64,000 nucleotides of DNA. Origin: Colias croceus (taxonomy: Eukaryota > Arthropoda > Insecta > Lepidoptera > Pieridae). Each line of letters opens with the position of its first letter. Position 1 is the first letter of the stretch. The translations under genes were made by a program, and so were the position numbers. This document shows positions 46,310 to 58,283 of the stretch, piece after piece. The notes under the pieces are model-generated. The model ran no database searches, was not told the origin of the DNA, and worked only from the letters and a program-made list of their open reading frames with translations. The DNA lies in assembly GCF_905220415.1 (NCBI RefSeq), contig NC_059537.1, positions 11,503,593 to 11,567,592 on the forward strand, read 5' to 3'.

Positions 46310-46390
46310 TTTACATGCTTATCTCTCCTCGAACCTCGACGCTTTAATTTAAACCGCAGGCTCTAACCACTGAACCACCTCTGCTCTTAC
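46310..46390 (-). mobile_element. SINE tRNA-like head, truncated
   Basis: The minus strand gives GAGCAGAGGTGGTTCAGTGG (box A within 46367-46377), then GGTTCGAGG (box B, 46327-46335), close to the head of the SINE 260 bp away but in opposite orientation. No LINE-like body follows. It is not a tRNA gene, because no cloverleaf with anticodon and acceptor stems forms. Confidence 0.6.
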
Positions 46391-47604
46391 ATTTCCACAA
46401 AACTGTTCTTCGTATATAATCCTGAAATATAATATTTTTACGGGAAATTAATCTTGTTTTATGTAGATTATAAAAACACCACATCATCTATCAAACCGTC
46501 GCAGCGGGTCTTTGAAAAGAGTTCTTTTTCAATGCATGCCTCATACAATTTTGGGTTGGTACAGTACAGATAAGAGGGACAGCTCATATAATTTAAATTA
46601 TACGATTGTAGCCTTTTTTGAAAGCCAATAAGGGTCAGAATGCAGTGGCGATTAAAAAAACAACAAAAATATTCGGCTACGGGTACAGTTATTAGCGCCC
46701 ATTCAGTAGGGTGAATATATTTAAGGCTTGATTTGCTTACGTTTCTAAAAATATGCACATACGTTACTGATACATGAATAATGTCACATTTTCCTCGTGA
46801 AAAACCGCTTACTTTCATATTTGTTACACTTGCATTCGCTTTGATGTTGACTTAGCTACTTTATGAATAATAATATGAATAAAACATCGCCCTGAAATAC
46901 CAAAAATGAGGCATTACAATGAATCATTTGATTCACATCTGATAAATTTTAGAGGTCGCAGAAAAGTTACAAACGATGACCTATAAAAGTATAAGCGGGC
47001 ACGGGCATTATTTAGCATAAGATGTTTATTCTTCAGCTAAGCCACATTAAACATAAAAATAATAAAAAAAATTATTCCAAAATGTGTATTATATGAGTAT
47101 AAGAAAATGTATTTGTAATGTTATTTGCAGCATTCACAGGGTCACAAATCCAAAAATAAAAATTACCTGCAACCATAACTTTAATACTCTTAAAAAATTG
47201 AACACAGAAGTTAAATGAATGCCCATAAATTCATAATATACATGCTACGTTGTTTTGAACCAAAACCTTCATCCTGAAAATAACATCATTGAACATTCCT
47301 TACCAGGCTAAAATAAAGACGCGCATTCAGCCCGCACACTCCGCAAGCCAATTTGCTTCCATCTAACATAAAAATGCACAACAGTTGTACATATCAGCGT
47401 CACTAATGGCCCACGAGGGTGCCAAATCGCCAATGACTTCGCGTTAAGTGCCAAAATAACACGACACGGTGCCAAGCGCTGTAGCCAAAGCGTGTGTGCA
47501 TAATGAGTTTTACTTTTGGATTAACGTTATTGATAATTCGGTCTTATAGAGTATCTATAATATACTTCGTGCGATGAAATCTAAGCTGAAAGTGAGAAGT
47601 GATC
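46391..47604. other. AT-rich DNA with an unassigned ORF and a GCCAA cluster
   Basis: The 116-codon minus frame 46818-46468 has scattered Cys and no domain I recognise. At 47421-47488 five GCCAA words lie in one orientation, in a patch with more G and C than its flanks. Confidence 0.4.
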
Positions 47605-47731
47605 TTCTTTTATACATATATAAAAAGTACGTTTCACTTTGTTTGTCCGCGATGGATTCCAAAACTACTGAACCGATTTTGAATTTGATTTGCAACCCGG
47701 GTGCAGATTGATGTAACTTGAAAGATAGGTT
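47605..47731 (+). mobile_element. Helitron-like 5' fragment
   Basis: TATACATATATAAAAAGTAC, CACTTTGTTTGTCCGCGATG and AACTACTGAACCGATTTTGA resemble the 5' part of the type D and A copies. The CTAG end is missing. Confidence 0.45.
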
Positions 47732-48502
47732 ACTAATTACTACTTACTATATACTAGTTACTAATTACTAATCTGGTACCTTATATTGTTTCTTCTTCCT
47801 ATCTTCCTCCCTTCTTCCTAATATTGTTAAATATTTTACAAACAGTTGTAATAAATATGAGATAAACTTACAAAAATAGGAAATTTTTTTCCTATATTAA
47901 TATTGTCATTATTCAAAATTGTTTTGTTGTTTTCATTAGAATAATTGTACAGTATTTCTGTATTTCTCTCTGAGAATTAGTTCTCACGAAATCACCAATA
48001 AATGTTAGGAAACCAACGAACATGTGTAACTACGACTACAAAGCGAATATTACTGTAAACAATAATTGTTTGGTCGCTTTTGTATTAATATTGCGTCTAC
48101 AATTTCAAATATTATATTAATTTGTATTGTGTGTTATATATTCATTTTATAGACTTGGTATGTATATCTATTTTATTGCATACTTTTTAATTAAAAATAG
48201 GTTATTTTAATGCAAACACGAAAGGCATTTTTAATCTGTCAGTGATTATGATCTCTAGTGGACATTAAAACGTATTTTGGGCGCGATAAAAATTATTTTA
48301 AGTTATAATCAAAAATCTTTATTATCGACAACACAAGATTTATTATATATCTGAACTGCGATAGCAGAACGCATGCATGCGTAATTCAAAATGCATGAAC
48401 CAACGGGAAAATCATATTTGAAATGGATTAGGTTTTGCATAATGCGTACACATCATTATAACGGGAGTGAATTAACTATGGTGGTTTAAGTTTTATGAAT
48501 GA

Positions 48503-48720
48503 CTAGTTTTCCGCCCGCGGCTTCGCCCGCGTTTTCAAAGGAAAACCCGCATAGTTCCCGTTCCCGTGGGATTTCCGGTATAAAACCTATCCTATATGTT
48601 AATCCAAATTATGCGTGCTAAATTTTATTGCAATCGGTTCAGTAGTATTTGCGTGATAGAGTAACAAACACACAGACACACACATCCTCACAAACTTTCG
48701 CATTTATAATATTAGTAGGA
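48503..48720 (-). mobile_element. Helitron-like element, type A, upstream end abutting another copy
   Basis: The minus strand runs from TCCTACTAATATTATAAATG to GCGGGCGGAAAACTAG, then T. Its first base touches the CTAG of the next element with no spacer. Confidence 0.82.
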
Positions 48721-49027
48721 CTAGCTGCCCTGCAGCGGGCTTACCCGCATTGCTTGATATAAAGATATAAATAAATAGAAAGAAAGAAAGAAAGAAAGAA
48801 AAAAGCTTTATTGCCAACAAAAACTTGGATTAACTTAACTTAAAAAGTAAACATAATATTATATTAGGCAATCGGAACAGACTCAGCCTATAGCCTATAG
48901 CCTATAGCCTATAGCCTTCCTCGACAAATGGCCTGTCTAACACCGAAAGAATTTTTCAAATCGGACCAGTAGTTCCTGAGAGTAGCGCGTTAAAACAAAC
49001 AAACTTTTCAGCTTTATAAGATATAGA
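48721..49027 (-). mobile_element. Helitron-like element, type B, with inserted retroposon tail and 7-bp repeats
   Basis: The minus strand starts TCTATATCTTATAAAGC and ends GCGGGTAAGCCCGCTGCAGGGCAGCTAG in pattern. The centre is enlarged. On the minus strand AATAAAGC is followed by a (TTTC)n tail (48777-48803 on plus as AAGA repeats), probably a small retroposon. CCTATAG is repeated four times (48887-48918). Confidence 0.72.
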
Positions 49028-49459
49028 TTGAGTTTAAGAAATTATTTAAATATTATTTCAGTTTTAATCAATCGACATCAAGTGAAATAATTGGAGTACC
49101 TTCGGGAAAATTTAAAATATGTGTATCTAAATGTAACGACTACAGTTCACAGATAAATAGTGCAAGTGTTCACGTAAATGGTTGGCAATCCAGTAGAGAG
49201 CTTTTCTTAAGCTTTTTCCTTTAGCAATTACATCTCTGCGGTGTTTCCTAACTAGTATGACTTTAATAAAAACTACAGAGCATTTAAAATTCTTCTAGAA
49301 TTATTAATATGTCTTATGGGAATATAACCTATGTGTGTATTGTAATTTGATTGTTTTTCTCACAATCATCCGTAAAATTGAAAAAGCTTCATTTCCCTAT
49401 AAAAATGATATACAGAATATCTTCATCGGCTACTGTTCATAGAATTACAATAGTATTAA
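49028..49459. other. Anonymous AT-rich DNA
   Basis: No supported feature. Confidence 0.5.
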
Positions 49460-49650
49460 TCCCGTTCCCGTTGGATTTCCGGGATAAAACTTATCCTATG
49501 TGTTAATCCAAGTTACCCTCTATATGTATGCTTAATTTCATTGTAATCGGTTTGGTAGTATTTGCGTGAAAGTGTAACAAACACACACCTATACATAGGT
49601 ACACATACGTCCATCCTCACAAAATTTCGCATTTATAATATTAGATAGGA
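49460..49650 (-). mobile_element. Helitron-like element, type A, 3' end missing
   Basis: The minus strand starts TCCTATCTAATATTATAAAT and keeps type A blocks through GGAAATCCAACGGGAACGGG, then stops before the GC-rich CTAG end. Confidence 0.7.
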
Positions 49651-49969
49651 TAGAATAGGATCTATAACATTTATCTAACGAAATTTATTCACAAAATACA
49701 CATCAATCCACATACAACCCGTATTTATAAATTATAATATTAGTGAAGCCGCAGCGAATTAATTAAAATTTAAACGAGTTAGCGTCGGATAATAATTTTG
49801 GAAAGTTATAGGTACGTATTGCAGAAGTTTTTATGCATCAACATAATTTATTGCTATGCACTTACATCGCAACAAAATTAATTTAGGCTTTTATGTTTTT
49901 AATTGCTTTGAAAGTCATCATAATGTACTATTATTAGGTACATTTACCGAATATTATGAAAATACAAGC

Positions 49970-50055
49970 TCTCCGTCGGGGCTTCGCCCGCGCAGTCAAA
50001 GGAAATTCCCAGGGGAATGAGATATTTCTCCGTGATAAAAAGAAGCCTATATGTA
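49970..50055 (-). mobile_element. Decayed Helitron-like 3' fragment
   Basis: CTCCGTCGGGGCTTCGCCCG, then CGCAGTCAAAGGAAATTCCC and AAAAAGAAGCCTATATG, match the 3' half of type A, with the CTAG mutated. Confidence 0.5.
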
Positions 50056-51318
50056 ACTCTCTTGTCTTCTTATAATCTCCAGAAACGAAAAAAAAAAAAG
50101 AAAAACAATCGTTTTGTGTGTAGATATAATAAACTATTTGTTGTAGTTTCCACTGCAATAACCTAAGGCCATCTAAGATTTAGGTCAATATTTTTTACTT
50201 GCACTAGTTGCATGGCCTTGTTATTTGCTTGTCTATAAAAAATGAATTAGCAAACAAAATTCACTTTGTTTATTCTATTAGTAATAGCTCCATGAGTAAA
50301 ATAAATAAATTTAATCTTTAAACATTTTTATTTTAACTGCCAGGGTGTTGACGTCATGTTCATTGAATAACATCGTTCAGTGTAAATGGGCCTTTAATCA
50401 AATCAACAATTTGCATCAATTCGTGTTTCAAACGGTCACCATGGCAACGCGTGCGTCTCGTCACTTCATTACGTTTTTCTCGTATTTCACGTTACGGTGT
50501 AAGTTAGGAGTTAAAAGCGACGATAAATAATTGTGCTACTTTTGTAGTGAATAAAGAAAATTGATCAATTCAATCATTCTTTTATGAGGCGGTGTTGACA
50601 AATAACTTTAAAATTATGTATTAAATAGCCTGATAAACACAAATAGAATCTACAGCTTATAGCTACATGTTCTTATAATAATACAAAAGTGCGGATGCAT
50701 AAATTAATATAGAAATCCCTTAAATAAATATCCAAACAAATTAAAAGAGTCGACAGTAACTCACATACACACAAACAAACACACAACTTTGAACTTAACT
50801 GAAAAGACGCAGCTTACCTTTTCATGAATTTGAAAGTCGCTTACACCCCTCACTTATTCGTTAGTATGTCGCGAAAAATCTGTGCAATAAATCTTTATTG
50901 CGGTGTTGTTTGGCCCGTATTATTTGTGCTGTTTCGTAATCATTTTCCTTCCTTTGACGACGTCATTTTTCCCGCCTGTACCGTGATTGCTGCGTTTGCT
51001 TGTATTTTTATTAATAGCCTTTTTTTCAGCTTACGTGGCGTACGGACTAATAAAACAGCTTTTGTTGAATGAATTGAAACCTATGAGAGAAGAACGGACC
51101 TCTACTGGATTTTGAATAGTTTTTAAAGGCATATTAAAGGCAATTTTCTGTTAATTAAATAAATATAACCGTTAGTAATTAATTATTTTACACAAGTAAT
51201 CCAGATCAAATTTAACTAATAAACTGAGACAAATCATTCGTAGTATATTACTTCCGGAAGTCATTGTTGCATCTTTTTCTCCTGTACATTATTTATTATT
51301 ATGTCATTTGGTTTGGTA
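50056..51318. other. Anonymous AT-rich DNA
   Basis: No supported gene. The 82-codon frame 50824-51072 is hydrophobic with perhaps two membrane-like stretches but matches no family I know. Confidence 0.45.
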
Positions 51319-51330
51319 CTTATTTGTTCT

Positions 51331-51708
51331 TTTTTTTTATTATTTTTTTTCCAAGGGACTTTGTCGCTTAGCGACCACGTCGTCCCGTATATTCCAATTA
51401 CAATCAACACTTAAATCTAAAAAATTTAAATACAAACAGTAACCAAACAGTAACATACAGTAAACAAAACAATCATTTTTGTAATCCAACATCGGTTAGT
51501 CTGACCAGCACCCGCACCTCTGCCGACGAGGGACAAGTGAGAATGCTGTTCACACAACCGACATTGTTAATACAGCGGAAGATATCATTTTGTTGTCTAA
51601 ATTGCGCGTTCCGAACACAATCCATGAGAATATTCTGCACATCTTCTACAATACCACAATCAATGCACAACGGAGAATCGGCTTTCTGCATTAAATGTGC
51701 AAACTTAT
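51331..51708 (-). mobile_element. 5'-truncated LINE with RT C-terminal Cys motif and 12-bp target duplication
   Basis: The minus frame (51691-51473) gives SPLCIDCGIVEDVQNILMDC, the C..CG.E......L..C knuckle found at the C-terminus of I/R1/Loa-type LINE ORF2, with the usual His replaced. It ends in a stop. A 3' UTR containing TAAGCGACAAAGTCCCTTGG and an A-rich tail follow. CTTATTTGTTCT is present exactly at 51319-51330 and 51709-51720. So this is one incomplete insertion, not a gene. Confidence 0.78.
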
Positions 51709-51772
51709 CTTATTTGTTCTACGCGACAAATAAAATATTTTCATTGATAATCAAATTTAACAATTAATGCCT

Positions 51773-51938
51773 CTTCTATAATATAAAGTTGAAAGGCTAA
51801 ATTTGTTGATAAACGCAAATCTCGAGAATAGCTGAACCGATATAGTTAATTTTTTTTATAATATTCCTTGAAGTACGAGGATGGTTCCTGTGGAGAGAAA
51901 ACGTAAAAATGCACCACGGGTGAAACCGGGGTGGACAT
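51773..51938 (+). mobile_element. Probable decayed Helitron-like element
   Basis: It runs from TCTATAATATAAAGTTGAAAGG to ACCACGGGTGAAACCGGGGTGGAC in pattern, like types B and E, with the CTAG lost. Confidence 0.45.
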
Positions 51939-52170
51939 TAATAAATACATATTGAACTCGAAATGCAAACAATACTTGAACAAAATGTCTAACCAAGGAC
52001 CAGACGTTAGAACATAATACTGGGTGCATATGAGCTGCGGCTTGCGGTCTGTGTCCACGTCACATGCCTGATCTAACCGATAATGAATTCGGAATATGGC
52101 CGAATGAATTAATAAATCGTTGCATAACAAACTTACGCAATTTTGTACTGGCAATATTAAATAACAGTAA

Positions 52171-52361
52171 TCTACACTAATATTATAAAGCTGAAGAGAT
52201 TGTTTGTTTGTTTGAACGCGCTAATATCAGAAACTACTGGTCCGATTTGAAAAATTATTTCGGTGTTAGATACCCCATTTATCTAGGAAGGCTTATAGGT
52301 TATTTCACGCTAAGAACAACAGGAGCGGAGCCACGTGGGTAAAGCCGCGGGGCACAGCTAT
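52171..52361 (+). mobile_element. Helitron-like element, type B, CTAG mutated to CTAT
   Basis: It runs from TCTACACTAATATTATAAAG through GAACGCGCTAATATCAG to AGCCGCGGGGCACAGCTAT. All type B blocks are in order. Confidence 0.75.
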
Positions 52362-52997
52362 ATAATACGAGGAATAATGAAAAAGTCTCTGAAACGAAGG
52401 AATGTAGGTTTTGAAAATCTGTATTTAATTTATCTACAATTATTTTTAGCCGTTCTAAACGATAACTTTTCGAAGAACATTGTACATCCCATTTCACCAA
52501 AAGTTTTTAATAATACAACCTATATATACCCATAAAATTAAATTGAAATTTGAAATATATTATCACTAGGTATATAATTATTTATTCAAACAAATTCGAC
52601 GAAACGAGAACTTCATTTGGCATTGAGTAAATAATTTATTTTCAAGAATTATGAACATAGGTGTTCATTTTAAAATGCTGTTTTTAATTAAAATTCAGCT
52701 GCATCAATTGATGTGTTGGAGAGATATTTTATTGTTGAATAAAAATTGTTTATCGTGTGTTCGTATGCATATTCGTTATTGAAAAATCGTAATTTATTCT
52801 CTGTTTTGATTGAAAACAGAATTGTACTGGATTACAGTTGATACGGTTTTTATATTTAACTTAAGAGTAGGTAGTGAACTAGAAAATGTGACAAATGTGA
52901 AGATTTGTAGAGGTTTAGTCATATTTGGGTATTAACGTATAATTAGTAATCTGCAATCGCACTTCTTTAGAATGTATTATGAATTATTTGTATCTAG
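52362..52997. other. Anonymous AT-rich DNA
   Basis: No supported feature. Confidence 0.5.
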
Positions 52998-53194
52998 CTA
53001 GCTGCTCCGCGCGGTTTCACCCCCGTGGCTCCACTCCTGTTAGTCGTAGCGTGATGATATAATATAGCCTTCCTCGACAAATGAGCTATATTTAACACCG
53101 AAAGAATTTTTCAAATCGGACAAGTAGTTCCCGAGATTAGCGCGTTCAAACAAACAAACAAATAAACTCATCAGCTTTATAATATTAGTATAGA
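52998..53194 (-). mobile_element. Helitron-like element, type B
   Basis: The minus strand ends GAAACCGCGCGGAGCAGCTAG. Plus-strand CTAG is doubled (CTAGCTAG, 52994-53001), so the exact end is ambiguous by 4 bp. Confidence 0.78.
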
Positions 53195-54364
53195 TAGAGG
53201 TAAGGGTATTTGTTGAATACAATGTATCCTTAGTAGCATTTTTTTACAATTTAAGTATTATTATTTTATTAATGTGCTCAACATTGTCCTATTAGAAATA
53301 CTAATTAAAAATCATAAAAAGCTTTTAGCAATTATTAATACAAATTAAAAAGTGTAAATTGACATCGAATGATGGGCAAAACATGGAAAATGATATTAGC
53401 TCAGCGCGATCGGGTTAATGACATTTGTAATTAGAAAAGTTGGTTCTACGCGGGTGCTGTGATGTCATTTCAGCGAGTTTTTAATTGGATATACAATACT
53501 TTTGAAGTCGATTCCGTTTTTGATCAAATTTGAAAAATCGTGGTGACGGTGCTCATTATAAAAGATATTGAATAGCTTCAAGCTAGTTTGTAGGAAAATT
53601 ATGGAATATTCTTGAACTTTGCGTTGAAGGTAATGATTATATTTAAAAAACGAACATGTTTTGTGAAATATTCGTCTGTTTGTTATAACCATTATAAGCA
53701 AAACCGTTGTAATGTTTTTGCTGATTTTTATTGTAGGTATGAAGGTGGTATAAGGTATAATGGAGGGTTTTTTATATTACTAATTTGCAAGTGCTGAAAT
53801 AATCATTATATAATAAAAAACACCAGAAGACGACCATATTCACATCTTATTCACCAACACACTCAAAAAATCACATAATATCAAATAAAATGAACCGTCC
53901 GTTACTTTCATAACATTCCTTGGAATGTTCAAGTGTTAAAATCCGTTTAAATTGGATAGGTAACAAGTTGGAAGTGGCGAGCCGTAATGAAAGGGATTCC
54001 ACAGATTCCCGGATAGCACGACTCAGGTAGACTCGTTTATTGGATCTCACTACGATCTTATCGAGTTTTTGACTTTAAGTTAATTAGTGGAAATTAACTT
54101 TTAATCTATTTTTGGTCTTGAGATTGCGAAGAAATAATAAATTAAAATACATTATCCAAGCTTAATTTAGTAGATAAATAAATAAAAATTTTAATGTGTA
54201 CTGCAACTGTACTGTCATATTCAAATACGAAGCCCTTTTAGCACATTAAATTTAAGACAAATCCGTAAAGTATATTTTTTATACAACACAAATAAACTCT
54301 ATGTTTCTAAATTTAGCATAAACTATTTTTTTCTGTTATAATCCACTTTCTGTATGTATTGTAA
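53195..54364. other. Anonymous AT-rich DNA
   Basis: No supported feature. Confidence 0.5.
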
Positions 54365-54539
54365 CTAGCTTACCGCCCGCGGCTTCGCCCGCTTTGTCTA
54401 AAACCTAATAAATTATATACCTTCCTCTTGAATCACTCTATATATTTAAAACAAAAACGCATCAAATTTCGTTGCGTAGTTTTAAAGATTTAAGCATACA
54501 AAGGGACAGAGAAAGCGACTTTATTTTATACTATGTAGA
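54365..54539 (-). mobile_element. Helitron-like element, type C
   Basis: The minus strand starts TCTACATAGTATAAAATAAA and ends GCGGGCGGTAAGCTAG, then T. Short internal deletions occur, including part of the repeated GGGACATAGGGACAG unit. A (GAT)n run follows on the right. Confidence 0.76.
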
Positions 54540-54956
54540 TGATGATGATGAATAAATTAAAAACTCACTGTAATAACACGGATTAGTGCATATTTTCCAC
54601 TTTCTAGTAACAAAACATCATGTCACAATTTCTGCAATTGCATTACCTACATTTTTGAAAACGTAGTGACAATACCACATTCAGTTTCAACCTCAATACA
54701 AAAATAACATAATTAATCTCTCTCTTTCTCTATCACATTAACGAGATGAGAACATGAAGTTTTTCAGATGAAAATTAAAAATTATGAAAAACAATGCGTA
54801 GCAGAAGTGTCGTTTTTCTATTCAACAGAAAAACGCATTTAATTACGTTTTAATGCAAATTGTTCCTGAGGATAATTCTAACTAGATTTTTTTTTAATAA
54901 TATGCTAACAATATGTCTTTATGATCTTTTATAATGTAGGTAATATGTTTACAGTT
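54540..54956. other. Anonymous AT-rich DNA
   Basis: No supported feature. Confidence 0.5.
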
Positions 54957-55271
54957 ATGCTCGCGGCAAGGAAACCAGAGCCCCCCGCGGCGTAAGGTGG
55001 CTAGGTCCGAAAATGAAACGACGATATTATTTAATATCGTCGCTCATTGCCACTTCCGGACCTCGAAGGGCCGCCAAGAAGCGGCAGTCGCCACAGACGG
55101 CGGGGGTACAAGGCCTGGCTGTTAACCCCCGCCGTTCAAGACGATAGACGGCAACCGTTGGGTTTTAGTGGGTATGGCTTCGTGCGAGTCCCACATACCC
55201 CCTTGGACAGTAAAACTGGCGAGGGGGATGCGTAAAGGCATTTCCCAACGTTAAAAAAAAAAAAAGAAAAG
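54957..55271 (+). mobile_element. GC-rich structured LINE or SINE 3' end with A tail
   Basis: A sharply GC-rich block ends in an A-rich tail (about 55252-55271). It can fold strongly: CGACGATATTA/TAATATCGTCG (55019-55042), ACGGCGGGGGT/ACCCCCGCCGT (55097-55107 with 55125-55135), GGGTATG/CATACCC, and an outer CGTTGGG/CCCAACG just before the tail. This resembles the 3' UTR of a lepidopteran LINE by recall, but no RT-coding part is present. I saw no target duplication. The 62-codon frame at 55047-55235 is not taken as a gene. Confidence 0.65.
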
Positions 55272-55689
55272 ACTTGAAACAGGTAATAACATAGATTTAA
55301 AATCAAATCTATGTTATTCTGAATCACACTACGTTTTTTAGTAAAATGATTCAACTGAACTTCCAAGATTAGCATTATAAACTCCAATTAAGCCTTTGAT
55401 AAAGCAATTTTATAACGCAATACGCAGCTTCGTCTACTAAAAATCAAATAACCAAAACGCATAAACAAAAAGCGATTTAACTTTTGACTTTTGAATCAGT
55501 ACAATTGTTCGAAACATTTCTATTGACGCGTCGCACAATGCACACAAAATTTACATGCAAATACCATTCGAGAGACAACCAACAAACTTTTGATACGAGC
55601 TCTATACTTTATGTCTATACATATAATAAATCTGTAGAAGGGTCAATTCTGTACATTGAAAATATTGAAAAAATAAATAGCAGGGGGTG
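55272..55689. other. Anonymous AT-rich DNA
   Basis: No supported feature. Confidence 0.5.
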
Positions 55690-56016
55690 TTACTGAATCG
55701 ATACCAAACCCAAATATGTGATTAAAAAAATTTTTCGATTTCGATGAAACTTGGTATGATTATACCTTATTATCCTGGGCGTAAAATAGGATACTTTTTA
55801 TCCTGGAAAAATACGTAGAAAAAAAAAATTATCTTAATTTTTTAGTTTTATCCATAGGACGTTGTTCTGTAGAACCGCGAACACACGTTGCGTATTATTA
55901 TAGGTCGAGCCGCATTTGGTCTTTATAATAGATATTTATAAGATGTCATTGTCAGAGTTATTCAAAATGGAGAAATAAACCATCCACGCGAAGATCGAGT
56001 CGCGGGCGGAAGCTAG
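55690..56016 (+). mobile_element. Helitron-like element, longer separate family
   Basis: The 3' end CGAGTCGCGGGCGGAAGCTAG then T is Helitron-like. The body (GATTTCGATGAAACTTGGTA, CTGGGCGTAAAATAGGATAC, AATGGAGAAATAAACCATCC) differs from types A to E. 5' end approximate. Confidence 0.6.
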
Positions 56017-56919
56017 TATCTATAATATGATTTAAGTACAATAATTGTATTCAGTTTGTATTAAAATATAACTTTATATGCGAAAACACATAATTCGATT
56101 CGATGAATGTTCGTATAAGATAACAACAGGAGAGTGAACTAGTGTTTTTTTAATATTATAATGTCGTAGTCCGTTACGTGATGGGCATTAAAATTTCTCA
56201 TTCTAAGGAGTTGCATTTTATAGACTGTATCCTAATGAAACTTATGTTTTAGAAACCTACTTTTTATGCAAAATCAATGACATAATAGCAAGCATTTTGA
56301 CAGGTAGAGTCACTATTCTTTAAAATACCGACTAGAAAATGACTCACTGTGTTTTATTACATCTACAGATATAATGTTGTTATTGATGATAATAATATTA
56401 GGTGTGTGTTGAAAGTCATATTTAATTTATATTACATTTCTCACTGCTTTATCAGCTAACGAACGAACCCATCGTCAATAATTTGAAAGCAAATATAAAT
56501 CGTCAAACAGAACCAATCTCAATTTCTTCCACGAACCATATTACATTCAAATGCGCTTATTTCAAATCGTGTAAATATTATTAAGTTACAAGCGAATACG
56601 TTCATACATTTGAAATTTCACTTAAACAGAGTTTAATATTTGATGCGGAGTTTGTATGATGCACTTTATATGCTCCTCAAAGCGACGGGTGGCACATGAC
56701 GACAAACTTCCCGCGTACAACTGTAATATGGCGATTAAAGGTCCTTTTTCTAGTAACTAAGAGACGAATACGAATATTTCGTTCAGTCTTATAGTGTTCG
56801 ACAATGGTACCATAAATTAAAATGCAAAGAGTTTCAAATTATTCACTAGGATAAGACTTTGTTAAATTCACATTATTAAGTTTTCAATATATTTGAAGCC
56901 ATAAAAATATTATTGTTTA
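56017..56919. other. Anonymous AT-rich DNA
   Basis: No supported feature. Confidence 0.5.
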
Positions 56920-57142
56920 CTAGCCGCCTGCGGCTTCGCCCGCGTTTTCAAAGAAAAACCCGCATAGTTCCAGTTCCCATGAGATTTCCGGGATAAATCA
57001 TATCCTATGTGTCAATCCAAGTTACCCTCTATATGTGTGCTAAATTTGATTGTAATCGGTTCAGTAGTATTTGCGTGAAAGAGTAACAAACACACACACA
57101 CACACATCCTCACAAACTTTCGCATTTATAATGTTAGTAGGA
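56920..57142 (-). mobile_element. Helitron-like element, type A
   Basis: The minus strand runs from TCCTACTAACATTATAAATG, with a GT-repeat near its 5' side, to GCCGCAGGCGGCTAG, then T. Same subgroup as 31113 and 48503. Confidence 0.8.
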
Positions 57143-58268
57143 TTTATTTCAAAACAGGAAAAGGTTTGTTCTATTCGGCCACAGATTTATTTATGTTCAC
57201 ACAGCTCTTTTCTTAATATCAAAATTTAATAAATATTTTAATACTAGGTTACATTATTATAAATCCTTTATATAAAAGCCATGCATATTCCACATTAGCA
57301 TAGTATTCCGATGTGGTCACGCTTCCGAGCCATGGCTTACTAGCATGTACATGAGGCATTAATGCTCCTTACTTGTGTACCAAAAACACTTATACCGACT
57401 GATAAAGGAATATTATAATTAATATTCACAGTACAACGAATTAATCAAATATGAACTTAGTATTCGTACATTGAAAATACAAAATGAGTAGAATTCTACA
57501 CGATTACATAATTACGAAACATTATTATAACTTTTTCAATCTTAAATTCCCGAAGCCGTTATTATGCAACGGTATTATGCAACGAACCAATACACGCTAC
57601 AGGTATCGTCGTACTAGAAAAAGATATTTTACCGGGATTCAATTTACTTATTCAATTCATCATTGGTAGCATAACCTTCTTACATCGCTAACTGCAGTAA
57701 CTACAGCATAACTGAATAGTTTTTAATGAAATAATTTTAAATCTATTCCAAAGTAAGTCATTATACTACTTTTCTACCACTGAACGCTCGGCACCATCGT
57801 ACGAGGAGCGTGTATAATTCGAAACAAATGGAAATGTACCGGGAATCGGGATGAAATGCAAATTTATTCAATTAATCCGCCAGCCAGCCTGTATTGGGTG
57901 TCGCAGCCGTGATTGGCGTTAAGTCGTTCAGCCGAAAGCGGTCGGCCGACAAACTCTCGACAGAGATGGATTGAGAACTCGGAAAAATAATAATCATCAC
58001 TTCTTGCTTACTAGATGTTACTTTAGTTTTAGTATATTGTGATAGGTGATCCTGTTGGTTATTATTCAATGAAATTTATATAAAAGCACCAACACTTCTT
58101 TGATTATTTACCGAGGAAAATCATGATTACTGACTTAACTTGATTTATTCGTAAGCTTCTTTAAGTAAAGTACGGGTGGATGAGAACGATATGGGTGCAC
58201 ATCTATAATATATAAAGTATACTTACATAACTAATGTGTACATAAATTTTCCCTATAAATAATCATTT
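57143..58268. other. AT-rich DNA with one GC-richer patch
   Basis: 57870-57980 is richer in G and C and is open on the minus strand (ending NTGWLAD and stop), after a pyrimidine-rich stretch and AG. A small exon is possible but not supported. The rest is anonymous. Confidence 0.35.
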
Positions 58269-58283
58269 AAATTCTATTAACGA

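Noticed and set aside
46468..46818. 116-codon minus-strand frame with several Cys
   Set aside because: No recognisable domain, flanking introns or repeat context; length can arise by chance. Kept only as a note.
48777..48918. CRISPR-like direct repeats
   Set aside because: The AAGA and CCTATAG runs are simple tandem repeats without spacers, in a eukaryotic retroelement context.
50824..51072. Hydrophobic 82-codon frame as a membrane protein
   Set aside because: No family resemblance and no supporting context; AT-rich DNA often gives hydrophobic frames.
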